Shown here: piece after piece, positions 20,201 to 27,816 of the stretch | Numbering within the stretch: position 1 is the first letter of the stretch | Layout of the letters: the number at the start of each line of letters is the position of its first letter | Source: an uncultured Actinomycetes bacterium | GTDB taxonomy: Bacteria; Actinomycetota; Acidimicrobiia; Acidimicrobiales; RAAP-2 | Assembly: GCA_903871335.1 (NCBI GenBank) | Contig: CAIQGE010000009.1 | Span: 17,802-81,801, forward strand | Length of the DNA stretch: 64,000 nucleotides | Direction: 5' to 3' | The notes under the pieces: model-generated | Database searches by the model: none | The model's input: the letters and a program-made list of their open reading frames with translations, nothing else | Told to the model about the DNA's origin: nothing | Made by a program: the position numbers and the translations under genes

Positions 20201-20725
20201 GTGTACACCGACGATTCCCGGACCACCGAGCAGTGCCGATTCCATTTCCCTCGCCAACACCAAGATCCCTTCTTGTGCATCGCGGACTTCTTCCGCAGCG
20301 TCGACAGTGGCGAAAAGGACTACGCGAGCTTCATGCTCGTCACCATGGGGCACGCGGTGTCCGAAAAAGCTCAGAAGCTCTTCGCGGAGGATCGCTACAC
20401 CGACTACCTCCTGCTGCACGGCCTCGGCGTTGAGATGGCCGAAGCATTGGCCGAGTTGTGGCACCGCCGCATACGCGAGGAACTCGGGTATGCGGATGAA
20501 GACGGACCGAATTTGGCTGGTCTCTTTCGCCAGCAGTATCGCGGCGGTCGCTACTCATGGGGATATCCCGCCTGTCCGGACCTCACGGACAACGCGAAAG
20601 TGGCCACTCTGCTCGAAGCGGGTCGTATTGGGGTGGAAGTCTCCGAAGGATTCCAGCTCCACCCCGAACAGACGACGGATGCCATCATCTGTCATCACCC
20701 GCAAGCGAAGTACTTCGTCGCGTAG
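17219..20725 (+). CDS. metH: Cobalamin-dependent methionine synthase
   Basis: The 1168-residue protein has all four MetH modules: a homocysteine-binding barrel (1 to about 320) with zinc cysteines in GLNCATGP and VGGCCGTTPAH; a pterin-binding barrel (about 345-620) with GERTNANGSKKF and IMVDTTE; the cobalamin cap and B12 domain (about 650-870) with DVHDIGKN, where His746 is the cobalt ligand; and a C-terminal AdoMet activation domain (about 900-1168) containing WGYRP, FPRQ and RYSWGYPACPD. It transfers methyl from methyltetrahydrofolate to homocysteine. Length is normal for the family. It needs methylcobalamin and is divergent from the adenosyltransferase gene. Confidence 0.97.
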   Translation: MEHVPDLRRHRPRADDPYLLALARGTVVFDGATGTNLQMRNLLADDFGGAALEGCNEILTVTRPDVIRDLHRSFLDVGVDAIETDSFGSFSIVLNEYGIADRAFELALASARLAREVADEYASATEPKFVAGSIGPGTKFPSLGQIPYDELSASYEELAYGLLEGGVDLLLVETVYDLLSAKAAINACHRAMTRHGRVVPVQAQVTIELNGRMLPGTEIGAAITTLATLGVDVMGLNCATGPVEMYEPLRQLSDTAPMILSCLPNAGLPSVVDGQMHYDLTPDQLAEHLGRFVSEYGVRAVGGCCGTTPAHLARVVETVAALTPAARVPQSDPSAASLYSATPYHQDRSALLIGERTNANGSKKFREAMLSGDWDTCVAMARDQIKEGAHVLDVCVDYTGADGVSDMNEVMSRLATQSSVPIMVDTTETVVAREALTWIGGKAILNSVNLEEGDGPGTRLDGFLSLAAEFGAAVVATCIDEEGQARTAEWKVRAARAITTLAVERYGLDATDIFIDPLALPLSTGMAESRRDGIETIEAIRRIKAELPGVHTILGLSNVSFGLNPAARQALNSIFLHECVEAGLDAAIVHASKILPLARIDDEVREVCLDLIYDRRRDDYDPLSELLRLFEGVSATSTAASDLSALPLRDRLRRRIIDGVRVGLEDDLRLALDEPITPLDIVNNILLDGMREVGELFATGEMQLPFVLQSAETMKSAVAYLEPFMEKVDQGGRGTVVLATVKGDVHDIGKNLVDIILTNNGYEVVNLGIKIGVNEMLAAVDEHHADALGMSGLLVKSTLIMRENLEVMNDLGYSHLPVLLGGAALTRTYVERDLREVYNGRVFYGKDAFEGLRVLDRLGEIKKSGEDDPLFGREISARNVHRRLRDGSGPVPDGLPDRSPTVVDDNPLFAPPFLGSRVAKGIAIDDIAEYLNLTALFRNQWGYRPNDGEDDPAFKDRVRAILREQLALAKEENLLTPQVVWGHFPVASDNGDLIVYTDDSRTTEQCRFHFPRQHQDPFLCIADFFRSVDSGEKDYASFMLVTMGHAVSEKAQKLFAEDRYTDYLLLHGLGVEMAEALAELWHRRIREELGYADEDGPNLAGLFRQQYRGGRYSWGYPACPDLTDNAKVATLLEAGRIGVEVSEGFQLHPEQTTDAIICHHPQAKYFVA

Positions 20726-20736
20726 CGACGCGCTCG

Positions 20737-20748
20737 TAGACTGGCGTT
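20737..20748 (+). promoter_or_regulatory. Leaderless -10 box of small secreted protein gene
   Basis: TAGACT (20737-20742) is six bases before GTG 20749. Confidence 0.5.
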
Positions 20749-21171
20749 GTGCGAAACAAGATTCCTTTCGTCTTTTTGTTCATCCTGACCCTCGGAGCCG
20801 GGGGCATGGCCGCCGTCTCGATCACTCAGGCCCAGCCGGTCGCTCACGCGGTCGTTGTCGACTGCGGCACGCCCGGTGGCCCCGGCGTGAATTCGCCGAC
20901 GTCTCTGGTTCTCACCTGTGCCGACGCCGGCGTGACGCTGACACAACTCACCTGGAAGGGCTGGGGAATGCCCGTCGCGACGGGGCATGGCGACCTCAAC
21001 GTCAATAACTGTGTGCCCGATTGCGCCAGTTCGGTGACCACTACCTACCACGACGTCACGGTGGCCCTCGGCGACCTTCGCAACGGGCACTACTACACCA
21101 AGCTCACCGTTGACCACTCGATCAACGGATCCTCCGGCACGATCTACTACTTCTACCCCGCAATGAATTAG
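20749..21171 (+). CDS. Small secreted protein of unknown function
   Basis: The 140-residue product has a signal peptide (MRNKIPFVFLFILTLGAGGM, then AAVSITQAQPVAHA) and a mature domain with four Cys: VDCGTPGG, LTCADAG, NNCVPDCA. The core pattern, a CADAG segment, then LTWKGWG, a G-x-G strand, CxPxCA and YHDVTVALGDL, is one I associate with uncharacterised exported proteins of actinobacteria. Two disulfides are likely. A TAGACT box six bases before GTG 20749 supports a leaderless start. The stop interlocks with that of convergent lipBA (TTAG at 21168-21171). Function is not known. Confidence 0.72.
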   Translation: MRNKIPFVFLFILTLGAGGMAAVSITQAQPVAHAVVVDCGTPGGPGVNSPTSLVLTCADAGVTLTQLTWKGWGMPVATGHGDLNVNNCVPDCASSVTTTYHDVTVALGDLRNGHYYTKLTVDHSINGSSGTIYYFYPAMN

Positions 21172-22796
21172 CGGGAACGTGTCGAGAGCGACACGGGCGT
21201 CGCGGCCTCGAGGGCGTCGCGCGCGTGGTAGCTCGAACGCGTGAGGGGTGACGACTGGACGTGCGAGAGGCCGAGGGCTCGACCGGCGGCCGCGAGTTCG
21301 TCGAATTCTTCGGGCGTCCACCACCGGGCCACCGGAAGGTGACGAACGGTCGGGCGCAGATACTGCCCGATGGTCGCGATCGACACACCGACGGCCGCCA
21401 AATCGCGAAGAGTTTCGACGACTTCCTCGCGCTCCTCGCCGAGGCCCACCATCAGCCCCGACTTCACCGTCATGCCGGCGTCGACGGATCGGGCGAGGGT
21501 CACGAGTGATCGAGCGTAACTCGCACTCGGTCGCACGGCCCGCTGGAGACGGGCCACGGTTTCGATGTTGTGATTGAGAACGTCGGGACGAGCATCAAGG
21601 ATGAGCTGCAACGACGACGCGTCGCCTCGCACATCTGAAATCAAGACCTCAATATCGGTCTCGGGACGTGCGTCACGAATAGCGCGGATGGTGTTCGCAA
21701 TGGCGCCGGCGCCGCCGTCGGCCAGATCGTCTCGAGCCACGCAGGTGATCACGGCGTGTTGCAGTCCAAGACGCACCACTGCCTCAGCCACTCGCGCGGG
21801 CTCCGTCGGATCGAGCGGCAGGGGCTTGCGGGTATCGACGAGACAGAATCCGCAGGCTCGCGTGCACCGCTCGCCATTCACCATGAATGTCGCGGTTCCG
21901 CTCTGCCAGCACTCGAAGATGTTGGGACAGCCGGCTTCTTCGCACACCGTCACCAGGCGAAGATCCTCCGTCAAGGTCCGCAGCGACTGGAACTCATTTC
22001 CCATGTGGGCCGGAATTCGGAGCCATTCGGGCTTTCGTTGCTGTAGGGGGACAGCGGAGTCAGGATTCACGCCCGCCCGTCGTAACCGACGAATGAGAGC
22101 TGGCTCGCTGCCCGACGTCGCCGCACCACGGTCCACGCGCGCCACGGTCTCTGAGGGACCCAGACGGGCCGCCAACTCTCGACCGAGCCGTTCTTCGACG
22201 TCCTCGGTGGCGACGTCAAGTCCGAGACTTCGTAGTGAGGCCACCGGACGATCCGTAATGCCGCAGGGAACAATGACCTCGAAGGCCGAGAGGTCGACGT
22301 TGACATTGAGGGCGACCCCGTGCAAGGTGCGACGACGCCCTTGGTTGTCACGTTCGGTGCGCACACCGACGGCGGCAATCTTGTGTGGCACCGATTCGAG
22401 TTGGGCCCACACCCCGGGATAGCCCTCGAGACGACCCACCGTTCCGAGGAGTCCTTCGCTGTCCGCGTCACGCACCGTCGCGATCACCGCATCCTCGAGT
22501 AGGTGCACGTGCAGCCGGCCGGCGCTCGGATCGTCCGGCACGGTGACGATCGCCCAAGCGACGACCTGTCCGGGTCCGTGGTACGTCACGTCACCACCGC
22601 GATCGGCGTCCACGACGTCGGCCGCGAGCGTGGTCGTATCCACGAGGAAGTGGTTCTCCTGAGCCCTCACGCCACGGGTGTACGTCGCCGGGTGCTCCAA
22701 CAAGAGCAGGTAATCATCCGTCGCCGACAGGAGAGCGTGCTGTAGATCGTTGGCTTCGCTGAACGTCACGCGACCGAGATGGCGGCGACGCAGCAC
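21168..22796 (-). CDS. Bifunctional LipB-LipA: octanoyltransferase fused to lipoyl synthase
   Basis: One uninterrupted 542-residue frame joins two enzymes of lipoate synthesis. Residues 1 to about 225 are LipB, with RGGDVTYHGPGQ (66-77), PHKIAAVGVR (Lys139) and acyl-carrying Cys178 in VPCGI. Residues about 240-542 are LipA, a radical-SAM protein with the auxiliary cluster cysteines 285/290/296, the SAM cluster cysteines 311/315/318 (CTRACGFC) and the terminal RSSYHA serine motif. LipB loads octanoate from ACP on E2 lysines; LipA inserts the two sulfurs. The GTG start abuts the E2 stop codon directly, so the E2 substrate and its lipoylating enzyme are coupled. Separate genes are usual. No stop or frame change lies between the domains. 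Confidence 0.95.
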   Translation of the reverse strand: MLRRRHLGRVTFSEANDLQHALLSATDDYLLLLEHPATYTRGVRAQENHFLVDTTTLAADVVDADRGGDVTYHGPGQVVAWAIVTVPDDPSAGRLHVHLLEDAVIATVRDADSEGLLGTVGRLEGYPGVWAQLESVPHKIAAVGVRTERDNQGRRRTLHGVALNVNVDLSAFEVIVPCGITDRPVASLRSLGLDVATEDVEERLGRELAARLGPSETVARVDRGAATSGSEPALIRRLRRAGVNPDSAVPLQQRKPEWLRIPAHMGNEFQSLRTLTEDLRLVTVCEEAGCPNIFECWQSGTATFMVNGERCTRACGFCLVDTRKPLPLDPTEPARVAEAVVRLGLQHAVITCVARDDLADGGAGAIANTIRAIRDARPETDIEVLISDVRGDASSLQLILDARPDVLNHNIETVARLQRAVRPSASYARSLVTLARSVDAGMTVKSGLMVGLGEEREEVVETLRDLAAVGVSIATIGQYLRPTVRHLPVARWWTPEEFDELAAAGRALGLSHVQSSPLTRSSYHARDALEAATPVSLSTRSR

Positions 22797-23981
22797 CTAG
22801 CGCTCCACCTCGACGTCGATGGACGCCAGGAGATCACCGACACGCTCGAGGTAGCGTCCGGCCGTGGCCGGATCGCAGACGCGATGGTCGAAGGAGAGTC
22901 CGAGAACGATCCGGCGACCCGGCTCGACGACCAGAGCTCCATCTCGCTCCACGACGACCGGCACGCGGCGGGGAGAACCCACCGACAACGCCGCAACTTC
23001 GGGCTGGATAATGATCGGCTGCACGAACAAGGTGTGCATGCTCGGTGCCGGAATGAGCGTGAAGGTTCCGCCGAGGAGATCGTCCGTCGTCAATTGACGT
23101 GTGTCCACGCGATCTTCGAGGTCCGCCAGTCGACGAGCCAGCGCGCGCAACGTCAATCCCGCCGCCGCGTGCACGACGGGCACCAACATGCCGTCCCGCT
23201 CCGCAGTGCGGGCGAAACCCAGATTGATCGCTCGATGCTCGACAATTTCGTCGCCGGCGAACGTGGCGTTGAGCGTCGGAAACTCACCCAGAGCGCGAAC
23301 GGCAGCCAGCGCCACGACGGCTTCATCCGAAATCGGAGACCCGTCAGAGCTCACCGAGCCCACGGCGTCAACTGCGTCGAAGATGCTGGCGTCCACTTCA
23401 ATGGCCACGAAGCCGTGTGGCGTGGACTGGGCGGACAAGGACATGTGCGCCGCCATGCGACGCTGGCCGTTCGACAGTGACACCGCGACGTCATCGGTGG
23501 GGCCGTTGGCGACGGCGCGTTCAGCGTCGCGGCGAGTGATCGCCCCACCGGCGCCAGATCCACGCACCGTGCGCGGGTCGACATTGCCGTCGGCGAGGAT
23601 ACGGCGCACGACCGGCGACGCGAGGACACCGGTAGCACCACTAGTCGCGGTCGTTGGCGGAGGTGTGGTGGTTGGGGCGGCCGCGGGCGTGGGTGCGGCT
23701 GGCGCGGGTACCGCGTCGCTCGAGGGTGCAGCGGACGTGGCTCCGTCGCCGTCTCCAATCACGGCGAGACGAGCTCCCACTTCCACCGTGTCACCCTCTT
23801 GCGCCACGATTTGGAGCAAGACGCCGGCGCTCGGCGAGGGCATTTCTGAATCGACTTTGTCGGTGGAGATTTCACAGATCGGTTCGTCGCGTTCGACGCG
23901 ATCACCCACCTGCTTCATCCAGCGAATGACGATGCCTTCGGTGACTGATTCACCGAGAGAAGGGAGAAGAACGTCAACCAA
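22797..23981 (-). CDS. 2-oxoacid dehydrogenase E2, dihydrolipoamide acyltransferase
   Basis: The lipoyl-carrying core of a 2-oxoacid dehydrogenase complex. From the N-terminus it shows one lipoyl domain (LLPSLGESVTEG; lipoyl Lys in STDKVDSEMPSP), a Pro/Thr/Ala-rich linker, a peripheral-subunit-binding domain (ASPVVRRILADG, GSGAGGAITRRD) and a catalytic domain with LSFDHRVCDPATAGRYL, whose His is the active-site base. E2 proteins of this linker and length serve the 2-oxoglutarate or pyruvate complex; which one cannot be told. The best start is TTG 23981, where homology begins, overlapping the lpd stop by 8 bp; an in-frame start at 24023 adds an unlike N-terminus. E1 is not in the window. Confidence 0.9.
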   Translation of the reverse strand: MVDVLLPSLGESVTEGIVIRWMKQVGDRVERDEPICEISTDKVDSEMPSPSAGVLLQIVAQEGDTVEVGARLAVIGDGDGATSAAPSSDAVPAPAAPTPAAAPTTTPPPTTATSGATGVLASPVVRRILADGNVDPRTVRGSGAGGAITRRDAERAVANGPTDDVAVSLSNGQRRMAAHMSLSAQSTPHGFVAIEVDASIFDAVDAVGSVSSDGSPISDEAVVALAAVRALGEFPTLNATFAGDEIVEHRAINLGFARTAERDGMLVPVVHAAAGLTLRALARRLADLEDRVDTRQLTTDDLLGGTFTLIPAPSMHTLFVQPIIIQPEVAALSVGSPRRVPVVVERDGALVVEPGRRIVLGLSFDHRVCDPATAGRYLERVGDLLASIDVEVER

Positions 23982-25395
23982 CGTGGAGCCCCCGACCGGC
24001 GAGGGCGAGCAAAGTTTCGCCAAAGGTCTCGGACAACGACGGGTGAGGCTGGATGAGTAGCGCCGCTTCCTCCGCCGTCGCCTCCCAATTAACGGCGAAG
24101 TACCCTGCGCCTAATTGTTCGGTGACCCACGGTCCCGCCATGTGGACGCCGAGGAGCTGGCCGGCAGTTCCGTCCGGACGCTTCTCCGCGATGATCTTGA
24201 CGACCCCATCGGTGTCACCAATGATGCGGGCTCGGGAGTTGCCTCCGAAAGGATCCTTCTTCACCACGACGTCGTAACCACGTTCCTTCGCGGCGGCTTC
24301 GGTGAGGCCACAGAACGCAACCTCGGGGTTGGAATAGATCGCCCACGGAACCCGGTCGTAATCGACGGGCAAGGGCGACTCGCCGAGGATTGACTTGATC
24401 ACGACAATGGCTTCGGCGAAGGCCACGTGGGCCAACTGCGGCGTGCCCGCCACAATGTCCCCGACCGCGAAGATCTTGGGATTGGCGGTGCGCATCAACG
24501 AATCGGTCACGACAAAACCACGTTCATTGACCTCAACGCCCGTTCCTTCGGCGAGGAGGCCCTCCGTGCGAGGCGCTCGGCCGACGGACACAACGACCAT
24601 GTCCACCTCGACATCGTCGCCGCCGTCGACGTGCACCGCGGTTCGCGTGCCGGCCTCATTGGGAGTGTGACCGGTGACCTGGGCGGAAGTTCGAATCTCG
24701 ATACCGCGCTTCTTAAAGGCGCGCTGCACGACACCGGCGACCTCGGTGTCACATCCCGTGAGAATCGACGGCAGACCCTCCAAAATGGTTACGTGCGAAC
24801 CCATGTCGGCGAGCATCGAGGCGAACTCACAACCAATCGCTCCCCCGCCAATCACCACCGCGGACGACGGCAACGTCGTGAGGTCGAGGAACTCGTCGGA
24901 CGTGACGATCAAGGAACCGGTGACGTCGAAACCGGGGATGGTGCGAGGGATTGAACCTGACGCGAGGACCACGTGGGCGCCCGCCAGCGTGACGCCGGCG
25001 TCCGCGCCATCGACGACGCTGACCGTGCCGTCGGCGAGCACGGTGGCGAGGCCGGAGAACACGGTGACCTTACGACCCTTGAGCAGGCCCGAGACGCCCT
25101 TGAACAGCACGTCGACGACCTCGTTCTTGCGACTCTGGCTGACCGAGAAGTCGACGGTGACGTCAGCGACGTTGACGCCAAAATCAGAGGAATGCGCAAT
25201 GGTCCGACGCACGTGCGCGGTCTCGAGAAACTCCTTGGCCGGCACGCAGCCACGGTGCAGGCACGTGCCACCGACCTTGTCTTTTTCGACCAGAGCAATC
25301 GACAAGCCCGCGGACGCTCCGTACAGAGCGGTGGCGTAGCCGCCAGGACCTCCGCCAATGATGACAACATCGAACGATTGCACTTCGGAGGCCAC
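23974..25395 (-). CDS. lpd: Dihydrolipoyl dehydrogenase (E3)
   Basis: This FAD disulfide oxidoreductase reoxidises the dihydrolipoyl group of E2 with NAD. The 473-residue protein has the FAD motif VVIIGGGPGGYATA, the redox-active disulfide GGTCLHRGCVPAK, the NAD motif VVIGGGAIGCEFA, FAVGDIV and the C-terminal dimer-interface HPSLSETF motif with the catalytic His. The start is GTG 25395, six bases after AAAGGA, rather than the in-frame GTG at 25410. It leads the lpd-E2-lipBA operon; all junctions are overlapping or abutting. Confidence 0.95.
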   Translation of the reverse strand: MASEVQSFDVVIIGGGPGGYATALYGASAGLSIALVEKDKVGGTCLHRGCVPAKEFLETAHVRRTIAHSSDFGVNVADVTVDFSVSQSRKNEVVDVLFKGVSGLLKGRKVTVFSGLATVLADGTVSVVDGADAGVTLAGAHVVLASGSIPRTIPGFDVTGSLIVTSDEFLDLTTLPSSAVVIGGGAIGCEFASMLADMGSHVTILEGLPSILTGCDTEVAGVVQRAFKKRGIEIRTSAQVTGHTPNEAGTRTAVHVDGGDDVEVDMVVVSVGRAPRTEGLLAEGTGVEVNERGFVVTDSLMRTANPKIFAVGDIVAGTPQLAHVAFAEAIVVIKSILGESPLPVDYDRVPWAIYSNPEVAFCGLTEAAAKERGYDVVVKKDPFGGNSRARIIGDTDGVVKIIAEKRPDGTAGQLLGVHMAGPWVTEQLGAGYFAVNWEATAEEAALLIQPHPSLSETFGETLLALAGRGLHVG

Positions 25396-25458
25396 GTTGC
25401 GTCCTTTCACGGGAGACTCAGAACGCCCTCAAGCCTACCGACTACGCACAACGCCTAT

Positions 25459-25908
25459 TCAGTTCGGTCGGACGGAGACCCCTCGCTGGGCGTCCGCCGC
25501 GGCCGTGGCGAGCACGTCCACGAAATCATTCATTCGGTCCCCCGAGTGACCCTTCACCCAGGTAAAGGTCACGGCGCGATCCGCGTGGATCGTGAGTGCG
25601 AACAGGTCCTCCCAGAGGTCTCGATTGGCGACGGGTTGACCCTGTGAGTTCTTCCAGCCGCGGCGCAACCAGCCTGTGTGCCAGCGGTCGTTGAAGCACT
25701 TGACCACGTACGTCGAGTCGCTCACAATTTCGACGGGACCGTCGGGATAGGCCCGCAGAGCCTCAATGACGGCCCGAACCTCCATCCGTTGATTCGTCGT
25801 CGGATTGTCCGCCCCGCTGGCGTAGTGGGTCTCGTCCAAGGCCCACGCCCAGCCCCCCGGACCCGGATTACCGCGGCACGACCCGTCAGTGTGGATGCGC
25901 ACGCTCAC
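25459..25908 (-). CDS. rnhA: Ribonuclease HI
   Basis: The enzyme cuts the RNA strand of RNA-DNA hybrids. The 149-residue protein has the four acidic metal ligands: Asp in IHTDGSCRGNPGPGG, Glu in TNQRMEVRA, Asp in VSDSTYVVK and Asp in SGDRMNDFVD. It also has the substrate-handle region WLRRGWKNSQGQPVANRDLW and VKGHSG. The frame is open upstream to 26037, but GTG 25908 overlaps the Rrf2-gene stop as GTGA and starts at the first beta strand, so it is the better start. Confidence 0.93.
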   Translation of the reverse strand: MSVRIHTDGSCRGNPGPGGWAWALDETHYASGADNPTTNQRMEVRAVIEALRAYPDGPVEIVSDSTYVVKCFNDRWHTGWLRRGWKNSQGQPVANRDLWEDLFALTIHADRAVTFTWVKGHSGDRMNDFVDVLATAAADAQRGVSVRPN

Positions 25909-26360
25909 GTGCGCGAGTGCCAGGCGTCCGGATCGCCAGTGAATTTGGTCACGCCGTCGGGAAGATTCCCCGACACGATGTCTTCCAAACTCACGTGCTC
26001 GAGAACGACGCGCAGGCTCGCCCGCACCGCCACCCACACGTCGCGTAGATGCGTCGCGGCACCCGCGTATTCCAGCGTTTCGGGCCGCATCCCACGGACG
26101 CCGGCCATCGGCCCGCCCAGGACGCGCAGGACATCAGCAATGGAGATCTCGCTCGGTGCCTTCGCGAGACGAAACCCACCCTCCGCGCCTCGCTGAGAGG
26201 TCACGATGCCGCCACGACGCAAGTCCGAAAGAATCGCGCCGAGGAACTTCGGGGGCAGACCTTGTTCGTGCGCCAAGTTTTCGGCGCTCACCGACTCCGT
26301 CGTGCTCGCGAGCGTCAGCAGTGCACGAATGGCGTAATCGGCTTTGGCGGGAATCTGCAC
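25905..26360 (-). CDS. Rrf2 family transcriptional regulator without Cys ligands
   Basis: The 151-residue protein has the winged-helix N-terminus typical of Rrf2 (QIPAKADYAIRALLTLA, LAHEQGLPPKFLGAILSDLRRGGIV, QRGAEGGFRLAK). Family members sense Fe-S clusters (IscR, RsrR), nitric oxide (NsrR) or cysteine metabolism (CymR). There is no cysteine in this protein, so it cannot hold a cluster the IscR way. Its start is GTG 26360. It is divergent from thiE and overlaps rnhA by 4 bp. The regulated genes are unknown; the SUF genes lie 3 kb away but no shared operator was seen. Confidence 0.85.
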   Translation of the reverse strand: MQIPAKADYAIRALLTLASTTESVSAENLAHEQGLPPKFLGAILSDLRRGGIVTSQRGAEGGFRLAKAPSEISIADVLRVLGGPMAGVRGMRPETLEYAGAATHLRDVWVAVRASLRVVLEHVSLEDIVSGNLPDGVTKFTGDPDAWHSRT

Positions 26361-26430
26361 TGTGCCATTCTGCCCGACTTCTTCCCGCTAGGTGATGATG
26401 ACCACGTACGTATCCATCGTCCCTATCTCG

Positions 26431-26443
26431 TAGGGTGACCACC
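26431..26443 (+). promoter_or_regulatory. Leaderless -10 box of thiE
   Basis: TAGGGT (26431-26436) is seven bases before GTG 26444, favouring it over the in-frame GTG at 26435 that overlaps the box. Confidence 0.5.
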
Positions 26444-27067
26444 GTGTTCGACATCTCAGAACGTTCGCTCTACCTGTGCACGCCATTGCGAGACGATCTG
26501 TTGAGTTTCGTGTTCGACGTCGTCACCAGTGGTGTCGATATCGTGCAGCTGCGAGAAAAAGATGCCGACGCGCGAGTGCTTCTCGCAGCGGCTCGGGAAC
26601 TCGCGACATTGTGCGCCGACCTCGGTGTGCCCTTCATCCTCAATGACCGTCCCGACCTCGCGCTCGAATGCGGGGCCGACGGCGTACACGTCGGGCAAGA
26701 CGATGCCCCCGTCTCGCTGTGTCGGCGCCTCTTGGGACCTGAGGCCATCATTGGTCTCTCGACGCACGCGGACGAGGAATTCGATCGCGCGCTCGGCGAC
26801 GACGTGACCTACCTGAGCGCCGGACCCGTGGAAGCAACGCCGACCAAACCGGGGCGACCCGGTACCGGCGTGAGTTACGTGGCGAGCGCGGCCGCACGAA
26901 GTCGAGTTCCCGTCTTCGTCACCGGGGGCGTCACGCCCGAGAGCATTCCGGTACTCGCCGCACGGGGCGTGCGCCACTTCGTAGTGGTTCGCTACCTGAC
27001 ACAGGCGTCACGGCCATCCGAGGCTGCTCGCGCACTGCGGCACGCGATTGACGAGGCTCGTTCCTAG
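26444..27067 (+). CDS. thiE: Thiamine-phosphate synthase
   Basis: The enzyme joins hydroxymethylpyrimidine diphosphate to the thiazole phosphate. The 207-residue TIM barrel has VDIVQLREKDADAR, FILNDRPDLALECGADGVHVGQDD, the GLSTH loop, SAGPVEATPTKPGRPGTG and the phosphate loop FVTGGVTPESIP, all in family order. GTG 26444 is preferred over GTG 26435 from the leaderless promoter spacing. The stop interlocks with the convergent hydrolase stop (CTAG at 27064-27067). No other thiamine gene is nearby, although the rhodanese-ThiF protein at 13232 could serve thiazole sulfur transfer. Confidence 0.92.
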   Translation: MFDISERSLYLCTPLRDDLLSFVFDVVTSGVDIVQLREKDADARVLLAAARELATLCADLGVPFILNDRPDLALECGADGVHVGQDDAPVSLCRRLLGPEAIIGLSTHADEEFDRALGDDVTYLSAGPVEATPTKPGRPGTGVSYVASAAARSRVPVFVTGGVTPESIPVLAARGVRHFVVVRYLTQASRPSEAARALRHAIDEARS

Positions 27068-27810
27068 CGGTGGCGATCCAGCCACCCGAGAAGGGTGGCG
27101 ACCATACGCGGGTCCGCTCGTAACCAGTGTCCCGCGCCTTGAATCACTCGGAGTTCGGCGCGACCTTCGGCGGCCGACAACAGCGCACGCGCCTCACTAA
27201 TGGGAACTTCCAGGTCATCGGAACCGTGCCCGATGAGGAAACGTCGAGGTGGCAAGAGTTTGGCGCTGGCCAACGGGTCAATGGACGTGACGTCGTCGAA
27301 AAGTTCCGCTGGACCAAGAAGGGGCACGTCGGGATCGACCACACCCGCGGCCGTGACGACGTCGTGCAGCACCTGCGGTTCGCCACTCCAACGAACGAGG
27401 TCCGCCGGCGCGGCGAAGGTGGCGACACCGCGGACTCGCTCGTCAGCCACTGCGGTGGTGAGCGCTAACGAGCCCCCGAGACCGAAGCCGGCGAGTGAGA
27501 TGCGACGAGTACCGTCGTCTAGACGATCCAACATGCACGCCAGATCCGCGCTCCATTGACTGATCGAAAACGTGCCGGTGCTGTTACCCACGCCGGAGAA
27601 CGTTCCGGTGGCGACCAGCCACCCCGATTCGTTCGCCAAGTGTTCCGCCAACTCCGGTAATTGGCCGGCGGCTCGTCGACCCATGCCGTACGCGCGTGGG
27701 AGACCGTGCACGAGAACCAGAACGTGGTCCGTGACGGGTCTCGTCGCGGTCGTCGCGATACGAAGGTCTAAACGGGAAGGCCCGCTCGTCAATTGCTCGT
27801 GAACGAGCAC
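27064..27810 (-). CDS. Alpha/beta hydrolase fold protein with Gly at the nucleophile position
   Basis: The 248-residue protein has the fold signatures LVLVHGLPRA (oxyanion-hole region), the nucleophile-elbow position, an acid loop HGSDDLEVP and a catalytic-type His in GAGHWLRA. The elbow reads LAGFGLGGS, so the residue where Ser normally sits in G-x-S-x-G is Gly (codon GGT, one base from AGT Ser). Acid and His are kept. It may be a non-catalytic member, use another residue, or be a recent mutant. It starts with GTG 27810, six bases after the stop of the upstream acyl-CoA dehydrogenase, likely co-transcribed. Substrate unknown. Confidence 0.78.
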   Translation of the reverse strand: MLVHEQLTSGPSRLDLRIATTATRPVTDHVLVLVHGLPRAYGMGRRAAGQLPELAEHLANESGWLVATGTFSGVGNSTGTFSISQWSADLACMLDRLDDGTRRISLAGFGLGGSLALTTAVADERVRGVATFAAPADLVRWSGEPQVLHDVVTAAGVVDPDVPLLGPAELFDDVTSIDPLASAKLLPPRRFLIGHGSDDLEVPISEARALLSAAEGRAELRVIQGAGHWLRADPRMVATLLGWLDRHR

Positions 27811-27816
27811 GACGGA

